DNA from: Scytonema hofmannii PCC 7110 | GTDB taxonomy: Bacteria > Cyanobacteriota > Cyanobacteriia > Cyanobacteriales > Nostocaceae | NCBI RefSeq assembly: GCF_000346485.2 | Contig: NZ_KQ976354.1 | Span: 2,917,421-2,981,420, forward strand | Direction of reading: 5' to 3' | DNA: 64,000 nt | Shown here: positions 8,311 to 17,001 of the stretch, piece by piece | Numbering within the stretch: the first letter of the stretch is position 1 | Layout of the letters: each line of letters starts with the position of its first letter | Position numbers and translations under genes: made by a program | Notes under the pieces: model-generated | Database searches by the model: none | What the model was told of the DNA's origin: nothing | The model's input: only the letters and a program-made list of their open reading frames with translations

Positions 8311-8519
8311 TGTTAGGGTCTTACAGATTTTTGGCAGGGCAAAGCACGGGCAAAAACCCCCCACCTCCCGCCAAATCGTCAGAACCTTGACAAATCAATA
8401 GTTTCAGCGATTGAGGTATGAGCGATGAGTCTCTGAGCGAAAGCTAGAATAGACTTTTAAAACAGTCCCGCCAAAAATGGTCGTGGAAACGGCTCTACTG
8501 TTAGCTTTGGTTAGCCGCC
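8311..8519 (+). promoter_or_regulatory. CRISPR leader 1
   Basis: This non-coding stretch between cas2 and the first repeat is closely matched by 11654-11865 and 17736-17951. Conserved blocks include GGCAGGGCAAAGCACGGGC (8333-8351), a C-run followed by CTCCCGCC, a second CCCGCCAAAAAT block near 8467, and GTGGAAACGGCTCTA within about 40 bp of the first repeat. These probably hold the array promoter and the integration signal. Confidence 0.85.
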
Positions 8520-10105
8520 CTTTCAAATTAATGAAACCCGCTTGCGGGATTGAAACAGCTACTTACCAAGAGTTATAGGATAATGCAACTATTCTTTCAA
8601 ATTAATGAAACCCGCTTGCGGGATTGAAACGCTTGAAATCCTTTTTTAGCAATATTGATAAAATGCTTTCAAATTAATGAAACCCGCTTGCGGGATTGAA
8701 ACTCGTATCATCTGGAGTGGTAGTTACAATTTCGGGGTCACTTTCAAATTAATGAAACCCGCTTGCGGGATTGAAACTTTCTTCAGCTTTTGCGTATTGG
8801 GTGTCTACTGGAAACTTTCAAATTAATGAAACCCGCTTGCGGGATTGAAACTGCCTATTACAGAAGCACCTTCAATTTGAATAGCATCTTTCAAATTAAT
8901 GAAACCCGCTTGCGGGATTGAAACGTATTCAGCATCAACATATGCCCCACACCATCCTTCACTTTCAAATTAATGAAACCCGCTTGCGGGATTGAAACAA
9001 GCTAAAAACATTGAACAAGCTTTATCTTATATAACTTTCAAATTAATGAAACCCGCTTGCGGGATTGAAACTTTTTCAAGAGTTTATTGAAGAATCTACA
9101 GAACTTTCAAATTAATGAAACCCGCTTGCGGGATTGAAACGGTACTTCTGTTTGTTCCAAAATGAAGTCTACTTTTGCTTTCAAATTAATGAAACCCGCT
9201 TGCGGGATTGAAACATTTCATATTTATCAAGAAACCAGAATCGGCACTAAACTTTCAAATTAATGAAACCCGCTTGCGGGATTGAAACTGTGCTACTCCC
9301 GGTTTGTTCGCGACGATCGGAGGCTATCTTTCAAATTAATGAAACCCGCTTGCGGGATTGAAACTCCATTGGACGAGGTGATGCAAGCAGTTGAGTTTTA
9401 CCTTTCAAATTAATGAAACCCGCTTGCGGGATTGAAACCAGCATTTTCAGTCTCAGCTAACTCAAAAACAAACTTTCAAATTAATGAAACCCGCTTGCGG
9501 GATTGAAACAGCCCAATCTTCATTAAGAAAATCTGGTAATACAACTTTCAAATTAATGAAACCCGCTTGCGGGATTGAAACTATTTCTAATACAATATAA
9601 TATACTGGGAAACCTTGATTCCTTTCAAATTAATGAAACCCGCTTGCGGGATTGAAACACAGAAAATCTCAGAAAAGTAACCATTCGTATCTATGCGACT
9701 TTCAAATTAATGAAACCCGCTTGCGGGATTGAAACAACACGGTTTTTATCTGGCACCCGTTAACGTTCTCCAACTTTCAAATTAATGAAACCCGCTTGCG
9801 GGATTGAAACGCAAGAGTTGAGGGACTTTTCGTAACACTTGCTTGGTCTTTCAAATTAATGAAACCCGCTTGCGGGATTGAAACACTCAAAAAATCTCTA
9901 CGCTATCGCAAAATATTGGCTTTCAAATTAATGAAACCCGCTTGCGGGATTGAAACATTCATATGAAATTATAAATTTTTTCTCTGGGACTTCTTGCTTT
10001 CAAATTAATGAAACCCGCTTGCGGGATTGAAACGAGTCCAACTCACGGCTCCCATTAAAATGTGGTACCTTTCAAATTAATGAAACCCGCTTGCGGGATT
10101 GAAAC
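8520..10105 (+). CRISPR. CRISPR array 1: 22 identical 37-bp repeats, 21 spacers
   Basis: The repeat begins CTTTCAAATTAATGAAACCC and ends GCTTGCGGGATTGAAAC. The period is 69-77 bp, so spacers are 32-40 bp. I find no variant repeat; even the last one (10069-10105) is perfect. Each repeat can fold CCCG-CTTG-CGGG, and Cas6 cleavage after the CGGG would leave the standard ATTGAAAC handle. Leader and cas operon lie on the left, so the newest spacers should be at 8557 and after. Confidence 0.99.
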
Positions 10106-10174
10106 CAATGATTCCAGATAGCTTTTCAATTACGCCAATCTCTCCAAATCCCGAAATCTCGTCATATATCGAAC

Positions 10175-10214
10175 CTCGCCAAAATACTATCAGTGATTGG
10201 TGAGTTTTGGCGAG
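10175..10214. terminator. inverted repeat after array 1
   Basis: CTCGCCAAAA (10175-10184) is the exact reverse complement of TTTTGGCGAG (10205-10214), with a 20-bp loop. It sits 70 bp after the last repeat and before the HigBA promoter. It could end pre-crRNA transcription, although there is no T-tract. Confidence 0.4.
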
Positions 10215-10266
10215 ATTGAGAAAGAACAACCATTATTCCTCAGCTGTGCTTACGCTATATCTACCC

Positions 10267-10295
10267 TAAAGTATAGGACTAGGTGCTATACTTTA
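10267..10295. promoter_or_regulatory. operator-like perfect inverted repeat upstream of the HigBA-type operon
   Basis: TAAAGTATAG (10267-10276) and CTATACTTTA (10286-10295) form a perfect 10-bp inverted repeat with a 9-bp spacer, ending 17 bp before the toxin ATG. The position and symmetry fit autorepression by the HTH antitoxin, a general rule for HigA. An in-frame GTG at 10283 lies inside the palindrome and is not a credible start. Confidence 0.75.
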
Positions 10296-10312
10296 AACAA
10301 AGAGACTATAAA

Positions 10313-10708
10313 ATGAAAATTTACAAAAACCGTACTTTTGACCGTTGGGCGCGAAAGGAAGGCTTAAACAATCTTAGTCTCTGTAACGCTGTAAATGAAA
10401 TGGCAGCAGGGCTTTATGATGCTGACCTTGGAGGTGGACTGTTTAAAAAACGCATAGCAAAACCTGGGAAAGGTAAGAGTGGTGGATTTCGGACACTAGT
10501 AGCTACGAATAATGAAGATCGTTGGTTTTTTATTTTTGGCTTTTCAAAAAACGAACGCAGTAACGTTGACAAAGATGAAGAAGAAGCTCTGAAAATGTTA
10601 TCCAAGCAATTACTTGCTTATACACCAGAAGAGCTTGAGCAGGCAAAAAATAGTAATGTGTTAATAGAGGTGAATTGTAATGCGGAAGAAAAAATCAGCA
10701 ATTCTTGA
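10313..10708 (+). CDS. HigB-like / RelE-superfamily toxin
   Basis: This 131-residue protein starts MKIYKNRTFDRWARKEG and contains GGGLFKKRIAKPGKGKSGGFRT and DRWFFIFGFSKNE. These are hallmarks of the RelE-like toxin family once called DUF1044, which cleaves mRNA on ribosomes and pairs with an HTH antitoxin. The ATG at 10313 is chosen because upstream GTG 10283 lies within the operator palindrome. The toxin gene comes first and overlaps the antitoxin gene by 29 bp, the HigBA order. It lies between CRISPR arrays 1 and 2. Toxicity itself is inferred. Confidence 0.85.
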   Translation: MKIYKNRTFDRWARKEGLNNLSLCNAVNEMAAGLYDADLGGGLFKKRIAKPGKGKSGGFRTLVATNNEDRWFFIFGFSKNERSNVDKDEEEALKMLSKQLLAYTPEELEQAKNSNVLIEVNCNAEEKISNS

Positions 10709-10997
10709 AGCAGTTCATGAGACAGCTACAGACCTACACAAAGCTGGACTAATGAATCAAATTACATTGCGCGAATTTGAACACCTATGCCTACCTCCTA
10801 TTGAATCTCTAGAACCTAATCAAATTAAAGAAATACGGGAATCATCTCAAGTCAGTCAAGCTGTTTTTGCACGTATTTTGAATATAAGTCCTTCAACGGT
10901 TCAAAAATGGGAAATAGGACAAAAGCGACCTAGTGGAACATCTCTTAAACTACTGCACTTGGTAAAGAATCGTGGGTTAAACAGTGTGCTGTATTAA
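10680..10997 (+). CDS. HigA/NadS-like HTH antitoxin
   Basis: This 105-residue protein has a C-terminal XRE/Cro-type helix-turn-helix: IKEIRESSQVSQAVFARILN then ISPSTVQKWEIGQKRPSG. This is the usual architecture of antitoxins paired with the upstream RelE-like toxin. It should neutralise the toxin and repress the operon through the palindrome at 10267-10295. It overlaps the toxin gene by 29 bp. A strong hairpin follows 36 bp after the stop. Confidence 0.88.
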   Translation: MRKKKSAILEAVHETATDLHKAGLMNQITLREFEHLCLPPIESLEPNQIKEIRESSQVSQAVFARILNISPSTVQKWEIGQKRPSGTSLKLLHLVKNRGLNSVLY

Positions 10998-11033
10998 AAT
11001 GGTTAACCCCTAAAAATCAGTTGTTATGTTCAA

Positions 11034-11057
11034 ATAACCCCTAAAAATAGGGGTTAT
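11034..11057 (+). terminator. perfect hairpin after the antitoxin gene
   Basis: ATAACCCCTA and TAGGGGTTAT form a 10-bp perfect stem with a 4-base A loop. A further copy of AACCCCTAAAAAT lies 30 bp upstream. It is a plausible terminator for the toxin-antitoxin operon, but the following T-run is weak. Confidence 0.55.
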
Positions 11058-11166
11058 GATTTTCTAAAGTGACCGTAGAAAATCGCTAATTAGTCTAGAT
11101 TCATTGATTGCACTACGCATGATAAATTCTCCTTGGCTATGATTATTAGGCATTAAAAATCAGCCC
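11058..11166. other. unassigned junction between the toxin-antitoxin pair and the duplicated cas remnant
   Basis: No ORF or repeat is recognised here. Similarity to cas1 begins abruptly at 11167, which marks a recombination junction. Confidence 0.5.
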
Positions 11167-11364
11167 AATCTTGGTGCGTATCGACTTTCCGATAGCGGAC
11201 GCAAACAGTTTTTACAAGCGTGGGAGCGAAAAATGAACAACGAGTTTAAGCATCCTACCTTTGGCTATCATTGCAGTTATCGGCGTGCGATCGAATTGCA
11301 AGCACGATTACTATCTCAACATTTACAAGAGGGAGTTCCCTATAAAGCGCTGTCACTGAGATGA
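11167..11364 (+). pseudogene. 3' fragment of a second cas1 copy
   Basis: The sequence matches the last 65 codons of cas1 (from N261) with a few differences, mostly synonymous, such as Asp to Asn in RKMNNEFKHP and altered codons in LLSQHLQEG. The frame is open to a TGA at 11362-11364 that overlaps the next cas2 ATG exactly as in the intact operon. The upstream catalytic part is missing, so it cannot be an integrase. Confidence 0.9.
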
Positions 11365-11653
11365 GTACTTTGTTTTACCTCGTCATTTACGACTTGCCGA
11401 CAATAAAGCAGCAAATAAGCGGCGAACAAAACTACATAAACTACTTTCTGGCTATGGGACATGGACGCAGTACAGTGTGTTTGAATGTTTTTTGACTGCC
11501 GTACAGTTTGCTAAACTAACAGTGCAAGTTGAGAACTTGATTAAACCAGCCGAATATTCAGTGCGTATCTACGTTTTAGATGCAGGGTCAGTACGTAAGA
11601 CAATTACCTATGGTTCTCAGCAACCTCGACAGCAAGACACAATAATATTATGA
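11361..11653 (+). pseudogene. frameshifted second cas2 copy
   Basis: It is nearly identical to cas2 at 8017-8310 but one A is deleted after codon 12 (GCCGACAAT instead of GCCAGACAAT), shifting the frame before most of the fold. Other differences are largely synonymous. The copy therefore probably evolved under selection in a related locus before decaying. It is followed by leader 2. Confidence 0.92.
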
Positions 11654-11865
11654 TGTTAGGGTAATCTTACAGATTTTTGGCAGGGCAAAGCACGGGCAAA
11701 AACCCCCCACCTCCCGCCAAAACGTCAGAACCTTGACAAATCAATAGTTTCAGCGATTGAGGTATGAGCGCAGAGTCTGTTTGCGAAAGCTAGAATAGAC
11801 TTTTAAAACAGTCCCGCCAAAAATAGTCGTGGAAACGGCTCTATAGTTAGCTTTGGTTAGCCGCC
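11654..11865 (+). promoter_or_regulatory. CRISPR leader 2
   Basis: It is closely similar to leader 1 along its whole length, including GGCAGGGCAAAGCACGGGC at 11679-11697 and the CCCGCCAAAAAT and GTGGAAACGGCTCTA blocks. Array 2 is therefore probably transcribed and can still receive spacers in trans from the intact Cas1-Cas2. Confidence 0.85.
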
Positions 11866-12761
11866 CTTTCAAATTAATGAAACCCGCTTGCGGGATTGAA
11901 ACCTTTTCTCCCGTCAAGTCTAATCTACCCCCGACTAAGCTTTCAAATTAATGAAACCCGCTTGCGGGATTGAAACGAATAAGGGAGACTCATTAAAATT
12001 TAAACTTGACTTTCAAATTAATGAAACCCGCTTGCGGGATTGAAACGATTGACTTTATGTCTCATGAAGAATTAATTTCTTCTTTCAAATTAATGAAACC
12101 CGCTTGCGGGATTGAAACATTCCACCTACAACGTAAATAAGCAAAGTATATAACCTTTCAAATTAATGAAACCCGCTTGCGGGATTGAAACATTTCTTCT
12201 ATAATTTCAACTGTCATGACAATACCTCTAACTTTCAAATTAATGAAACCCGCTTGCGGGATTGAAACGAATTCCTCTAAGACAATAAGTGACCAAAAGA
12301 CACAACTTTCAAATTAATGAAACCCGCTTGCGGGATTGAAACTTGTCGCTTGGCTGTTTTCAACAAGTTTGATTCATCTTTCAAATTAATGAAACCCGCT
12401 TGCGGGATTGAAACACTATCCACAACGTTCTCAATTGGTTGCAACGGGTTGCTTTCAAATTAATGAAACCCGCTTGCGGGATTGAAACATTCCGGCTGTG
12501 AGTTTCAAGCCTGGGAGTGGGTCAACTTTCAAATTAATGAAACCCGCTTGCGGGATTGAAACAGTAAGGCTGATTGCTCTATCACCCTCCATCCCTCTTT
12601 CAAATTAATGAAACCCGCTTGCGGGATTGAAACCGATTCTTTGGTCAAGAAAATTAATTCTTTAGCGGAGCTTTCAATTAAATGAAACCCGCTTGTGGGA
12701 TTGAAACCGGCACAAATGTATCTAAATTATGCAACAATCCTACTTTCAATTAAATGAAACC
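11866..12761 (+). CRISPR. CRISPR array 2: 13 repeats (last truncated), 12 spacers
   Basis: The first 11 repeats are identical to those of array 1. Repeat 12 (12671-12707) differs at three positions (8, 10 and 26). Repeat 13 (12743-12761) keeps only the first 19 bases and shares the position 8 and 10 changes. Decay at the leader-distal end is the normal pattern and fixes the orientation. Spacers are about 32-40 bp. Confidence 0.98.
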
Positions 12762-12877
12762 TAAGCGATCGCAATAAATATATAGAGTTAAGCCTTTCAG
12801 TTATCAATTCCTTCGACTAGCGCACACTGAAAGTCATTTAATAGTAAACTGACTCAAGTTGATTGAGAGCAAAGAGT

Positions 12878-13735
12878 ATGCGGCGTGACCCCATTTTTTA
12901 TCAGATGTTTCAGAGATCCCCTCAATTGCTTTTTGATTTGATTGGCGCTCGACCAGACAACGCCGAAGATTATCGGTTTGATTGTGTCGCGGTTAAGGAA
13001 CCGAAGTTCGAGATTGATGGGGTATTTCTGCCACCTGATTCGGAACCGGGAACGGTTTATTTCTGTGAGGTTCAGTTTCAAAAGGATGAGGAACTATACG
13101 AACGGTTATTTGGTGAATCGTTGTTATATTTTTACCGCAATTGCAATCAGTTTTCCGATTGGCAAGCAGTGGTCATTTACCCATCACGCAGCATCGAACA
13201 GAGCAAAGTCTATCCCCATCGCTCGCTGCTCAATGGCGAACAAGTGCATAGAGTTTACCTTGATGAGTTAACAGAGGTGCCCTCGCTGCCCGTTATGGTG
13301 GCAGCAACGGTATTGACAATCGTACCGGAAGCAGAAGCCCCAGAATTGGCAAGGGAATTGCTCTCTCGGACGGAGCAAGAGGAATTTACAGCTAGGGAAC
13401 GAGGGGACATCATCGATATTATCACCTCTATAATGGTCTATAAGTTTGCCAATTTAAGTCGAGCGGAGATTATAGCAATGCTAGGATTGGATTTGACTCA
13501 AGAGCCACGGGCAATTCGGGAGGCGAAGGAAGAAGGACAAGAAGTGGAAGCGATGGTGCTGATTACTCGACAGTTAACGCGACGATTAGGACAAGAACTT
13601 TCTGATGAGATGCGATCGCTTCTCTCAACACTCTCACTTTCGCTACTCGAAGACCTCAGCGAAGCTCTGCTAGATTTCAACACTATAGCGGATTTGGAAC
13701 ACTTTTTAGCAGAACATCAGCGTAGCCCAATGTAG
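12878..13735 (+). CDS. Rpn-family (DUF2887) recombination-promoting nuclease / putative transposase
   Basis: This 285-residue protein starts MRRDPIFYQMFQRSPQLLFD at ATG 12878 (an in-frame TTG at 12863 is less likely). It shows the PD-(D/E)xK-like core EIDGVFLP ... VYFCEVQFQKD and then YERLFGESLLYFYRN, characteristic of the large cyanobacterial DUF2887/Rpn family. Members are DNA endonucleases that promote recombination or act in phage defence. It begins 116 bp after array 2 and is followed by a transporter-tail remnant. Its place among CRISPR arrays and toxin-antitoxin genes fits a defence-island gene, but its activity is inferred. Confidence 0.8.
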   Translation: MRRDPIFYQMFQRSPQLLFDLIGARPDNAEDYRFDCVAVKEPKFEIDGVFLPPDSEPGTVYFCEVQFQKDEELYERLFGESLLYFYRNCNQFSDWQAVVIYPSRSIEQSKVYPHRSLLNGEQVHRVYLDELTEVPSLPVMVAATVLTIVPEAEAPELARELLSRTEQEEFTARERGDIIDIITSIMVYKFANLSRAEIIAMLGLDLTQEPRAIREAKEEGQEVEAMVLITRQLTRRLGQELSDEMRSLLSTLSLSLLEDLSEALLDFNTIADLEHFLAEHQRSPM

Positions 13736-13798
13736 ATCTATAAGTTACTTCAGGCAAACTGATAATAGTCCAAATCGAACGGATTTGTCTTTTAGTGT

Positions 13799-13932
13799 AT
13801 TTAAAGTTATGGGAGTTTCTGCATCTGCCTTTGACTTCTTCCAATTGTGACAAAAGCAACGAGCTGACTTGCCAACGCCAACCTAACAGCAATAAACATC
13901 ACCAAGCGAAAGCTATCCACAAACGCAAGAGC
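13799..13932 (-). pseudogene. remnant of an MFS transporter gene 3' end, copy A
   Basis: Read leftward, this stretch encodes a hydrophobic helix (DSFRLVMFIAV then LALAS) and a basic tail GRSQRQMQKLP before a stop. This resembles the last transmembrane helix of a drug-efflux MFS protein. It aligns without gaps to 14775-14908. The rest of the gene is absent. Confidence 0.6.
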
Positions 13933-14265
13933 AAGCTCCTACAGAAGTCCCTCATTAATGGTGATTTGTCTACCTAATTGTTCATCTATAATTAGGGCTT
14001 GCTGAAAACAATCGAAAGGTTGGACAGAGAAGGATTTCAAGCCTTTTTTTGCCAAATAAATGCACGGTTATAACATCTATAGTCTCAAAAACCTTGCATT
14101 TTCGTTGGCGATCGCTGGAATAAAATTCAGTAATAAATTTATAATGATAATCTCTCAATTAGCTATATCGGCTAACATAACACACGACAGAAATGTTTTA
14201 CTATCTGTTCTGCGAATTCACAAAGTTGATTCAGTCGAGATTCTCAGTGATATATCGGGTACTGC
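13933..14265. other. gap with a possible insertion-sequence end
   Basis: No credible gene is present. AGGGCTTGCTGAAAACAAT at about 13993 followed by a T-run resembles a solo insertion-sequence end, but no partner end or transposase is visible. Confidence 0.3.
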
Positions 14266-14487
14266 TCAGGCAGTAGTTTGAAGCGTGTTAGGTTCAGGTA
14301 TAGATTCACCTTCTGCTTGCCAAGCTTCCAAGTACATCTCAATCACTTCTTCACCATTACGAATTGCAGCCTCACGAGTTTCGCCGTGAGTGCAGGGCAT
14401 GACAACGCGATCGGCAAATTCTGGAATTGTAACTAAGAAAAGCCGATCTTCTTCTGACCACTGAACAACCATGCTGTATCGACTCAT
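14266..14487 (-). CDS. HicB-family antitoxin (HicAB pair 1)
   Basis: This 73-residue protein has the partial RNase H-like HicB fold: MVVQWSEEDRLFLVTIPEF, then GETREAAIRNGEEVIEMYLEAW, ending SIPEPNTLQ. HicB binds and blocks the HicA toxin. It lacks an added DNA-binding domain, which is usual for this short subtype. It overlaps hicA by 4 bp. The pair is bracketed by two 134-bp transporter-tail copies. Confidence 0.85.
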   Translation of the reverse strand: MSRYSMVVQWSEEDRLFLVTIPEFADRVVMPCTHGETREAAIRNGEEVIEMYLEAWQAEGESIPEPNTLQTTA

Positions 14488-14705
14488 GAATCCTCCTCCC
14501 CTATTTCTTTTAGTTCATTTAATAACCGATCTAATTGTTTTTCTAGGTATATTGGCACATCATCTCCATCTTTGCCAGGAATTGTTAGTGTTTTTCTAAG
14601 CATTGGATGTCGCCAACGCTCATGGCTACCTTTACCACGCTTAGGCAGGTAAACAAATCCTTCGCGAGCAATTTGGGTTTTCAACTCTCGAATTTTCCTG
14701 GGCAT
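14484..14705 (-). CDS. HicA-family mRNA interferase toxin (HicAB pair 1)
   Basis: This 73-residue double-stranded-RNA-binding-fold toxin carries the conserved His in GKGSHERWRHP (H28) and the TLTIPGKDGDDVPIYLEKQL segment typical of HicA. It is expected to cleave mRNA when HicB is lost. The gene is first in a leftward hicA-hicB operon with a 4-bp overlap. No palindromic operator is evident upstream, unlike HicAB pair 2. Confidence 0.85.
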   Translation of the reverse strand: MPRKIRELKTQIAREGFVYLPKRGKGSHERWRHPMLRKTLTIPGKDGDDVPIYLEKQLDRLLNELKEIGEEDS

Positions 14706-14774
14706 AGAATTATTAACTTCTCACCCTATTTTCCTACTTCCTCATTTGTATTTTAAGATATCAGATGGTTAAAG

Positions 14775-14942
14775 ATTTAAAGTTATGGGAGTCTCTGCAT
14801 CTGCCTTTGACTTCTTCCAATTGTGACAAAGGCAACGATCGCACTTGCCAACGCCAACCCAACAGCAATAAACATCACTAAACGAAAGCTATCTCCAAAC
14901 GCAAGAGCGATCGCCTGTTTTAATTTTGCACTTAATTCAATA
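14775..14942 (-). pseudogene. remnant of an MFS transporter gene 3' end, copy B
   Basis: It encodes a helix ending in VAFVTIGRSQRQMQRLP and a stop, matching copy A (13799-13932) without gaps over 134 bp. It retains slightly more upstream sequence (LSAKLKQAIALAFG). The reading runs into the left end of the insertion element at 14943, which appears to have cut this gene. Confidence 0.6.
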
Positions 14943-15034
14943 CTGTACGTTCGCTCATTTTTGAAGGGAGAGAGGAATTAATACCGGACTGGGTAAGGTT
15001 TCAAAGGAATGATGGATCGGCTAAAACCCAACCC

Positions 15035-15234
15035 GTGTAATACGTGGTAAAGGATGGAGGGGGAGTGACGGTGTAATACATGGAAAAGGAATTCCGCCGC
15101 GCTTATGTTACATGAAGATAGGTGATACTGTGTAATACAGGGGACAGCAGCACTATTTTCCGTTGAATCTCCGGTGTAATACACGGTAAAAGTTTATGTT
15201 GAAATGGGATGGCAATGAGGGTGTATTATCCATG
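15035..15234. repeat. left subterminal iterons GTGTAATACRYGG
   Basis: Matches lie at 15035-15047, 15071-15083, 15130-15142 and 15174-15186, with a degenerate one at 15221. All face the same way, with starts 36-59 bp apart. They look like protein-binding sites between the left inverted repeat and the transposase gene. Confidence 0.85.
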
Positions 15235-15246
15235 CCTATGGTAAAA

Positions 15247-16953
15247 TCATGCCGAGCTACTCACCGAATCTATCTGATAAAGGGAATCGGGCATTTTCAT
15301 TAAATAAAGAATCTGTTTTTGGAGCTCAGACAAAGGCGTCATGAAGATGGTAGCATCAGGTAAAAAATAGAGAGTTAAATGACAAAAAGCGAGGAGCATT
15401 TTCTCTGCTGATGGGCGTTCAGTTTTGCGCTTGGGATTGCCATCGTAAAGACCAGCCAAAGATTGTTGAGTTTCTATAAGTGCCTGTCGCACCACAAACT
15501 CCATCAAAGTAAATATCCGTAAAGCAATGTTCAACAAGAACATCAAGCCAGTGATTCGGTTTTGGTCAGTGAAGTAAATGGGTAGGGCGGGTAGAGAACC
15601 GCGTTTAAAACGGTGAAACCCTCGCTCCAATACCCATTCATCCCGGTAATACATGATAGCAAGTGATAGACTTAGTTGAGCAAGGGGTGCGTTAGTGACG
15701 TACAATCTCCACCCTGCCAAAGTTTCTGCTTCCTTGATTGCAGCATCTTGAAGTTGGATCTCAAGTTGAAGACAAATACTATTTACCAATTCAGTGGGAG
15801 AATTTTTTGATGGTCGTCCTCGTCCAACATGACGAGTTTTTTGAATGATTTGTTCAGTAATTGTCGTGTTGAAGAAATCTTTGACACGATAGCGCTCAAG
15901 TATGTTTTCTACTTTATGGGCTAATACTTGTGGATCTTCTCCTGGTTTGGCTGCTAATTTATCCAGAGCCGTTCTCGCGGTCAAGATGCGTTGCTGTTGA
16001 CCACGGATAGTAGATGCTGCAAGGCTAGTGGAATAAACTACCAAATAGCGTTCATGCCAACGTACCCACTTGTTGGTTTCTGGGTTTAACCAAAACTTGC
16101 CTAACTCCACTTCAAAACCCTTGCCCACATCCGGTTCATCTTCATCCTGATGCGGGAAACGAATGGGCTGAATTTCTGTAGGTGGGTTTAGTACCCATTG
16201 CTGAAGATATTGGGGGTGTTGTCCACTCATAGGTACAGGGAAACAATAAATACCGCCACTTGCGGCAATTTGACCGCGAGTTGCAATCGCACCGGCTTTA
16301 CAATCAGCAACGAAGACGAACTTTTTATGCCCAATCACTCTCACCATTTTTTCCCAAGTGGGAAAATATAATGGGTCATCGGCTCCATTACCTTCAACCG
16401 TAGCGCTCACCAATGGCATTCCCATTGGGTCGAGGGTTGCTAATAATTGACGGTATTGCAATAAATCTGGACGCTTGTCTTTGGAATAGCCATAGCGCAG
16501 TAGATTTTCTTCAACTGAATCTCCAGGATTATGATTTACACTAAAACTACTTGTATCCGCTCGTGCTACAACAGTTGGCAATTCGTAGGCACGAATCAAA
16601 TGCCGTCCTAACTTTACCTCAATTTCCTGTATTGCTTGTGTTTGTTTCCCTAGCTCTTCGACTACCCTTGCCAATCTGTCATCCGTGGCATCTTTTTCCG
16701 CGATTGACCATCCCGTAGTTAACTCTAAAATCCTTCGATGTGTCTGCACCCAAGGTTCCACGGCAGATAACCGATGGTCTGACTGCGTGATGATGTATGT
16801 TAATAACAATACACTCAATTGACCGTAACTCAGCCCTTTGTGATTTCCGTGTGGTTCACTCAGTTTCTGGTCAATACATTTGGCTATCTCCATCTGTTTG
16901 AGCCACTCCACTATTACGGGAATATCGTCAATGCGCTCAGAAGTTATTTCCAT
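15247..16953 (-). CDS. IS1634/IS4-superfamily DDE transposase
   Basis: This 568-residue transposase has an N-terminal DUF4277-like segment (MEITSERIDDIPVIVEWLKQ) and an RNase H-like core: D in VVARADTSSFSVN, D in FVFVADCKAGAI, and the Y-x-R-D-E...ERGFHRFKRG signature carrying the catalytic Glu. I prefer ATG 16953, whose sequence matches family N termini; GTG 16986 would add 11 residues. The frame is intact. It catalyses cut-and-paste movement of the 2.7-kb element. A ribbon-helix-helix-like gene lies 48 bp upstream on the same strand. Confidence 0.9.
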   Translation of the reverse strand: MEITSERIDDIPVIVEWLKQMEIAKCIDQKLSEPHGNHKGLSYGQLSVLLLTYIITQSDHRLSAVEPWVQTHRRILELTTGWSIAEKDATDDRLARVVEELGKQTQAIQEIEVKLGRHLIRAYELPTVVARADTSSFSVNHNPGDSVEENLLRYGYSKDKRPDLLQYRQLLATLDPMGMPLVSATVEGNGADDPLYFPTWEKMVRVIGHKKFVFVADCKAGAIATRGQIAASGGIYCFPVPMSGQHPQYLQQWVLNPPTEIQPIRFPHQDEDEPDVGKGFEVELGKFWLNPETNKWVRWHERYLVVYSTSLAASTIRGQQQRILTARTALDKLAAKPGEDPQVLAHKVENILERYRVKDFFNTTITEQIIQKTRHVGRGRPSKNSPTELVNSICLQLEIQLQDAAIKEAETLAGWRLYVTNAPLAQLSLSLAIMYYRDEWVLERGFHRFKRGSLPALPIYFTDQNRITGLMFLLNIALRIFTLMEFVVRQALIETQQSLAGLYDGNPKRKTERPSAEKMLLAFCHLTLYFLPDATIFMTPLSELQKQILYLMKMPDSLYQIDSVSSSA

Positions 16954-17001
16954 GATTGTTTCTGCAAGAATTATGTTAGCGAGCACGGATTGTTACGTAT
17001 A

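Noticed and set aside
14978-15184. 68-codon leftward frame at the left end of the insertion element
   Set aside because: It is composed of the inverted repeat and GTGTAATAC iterons, and the right end gives a similar spurious frame (17519-17773).
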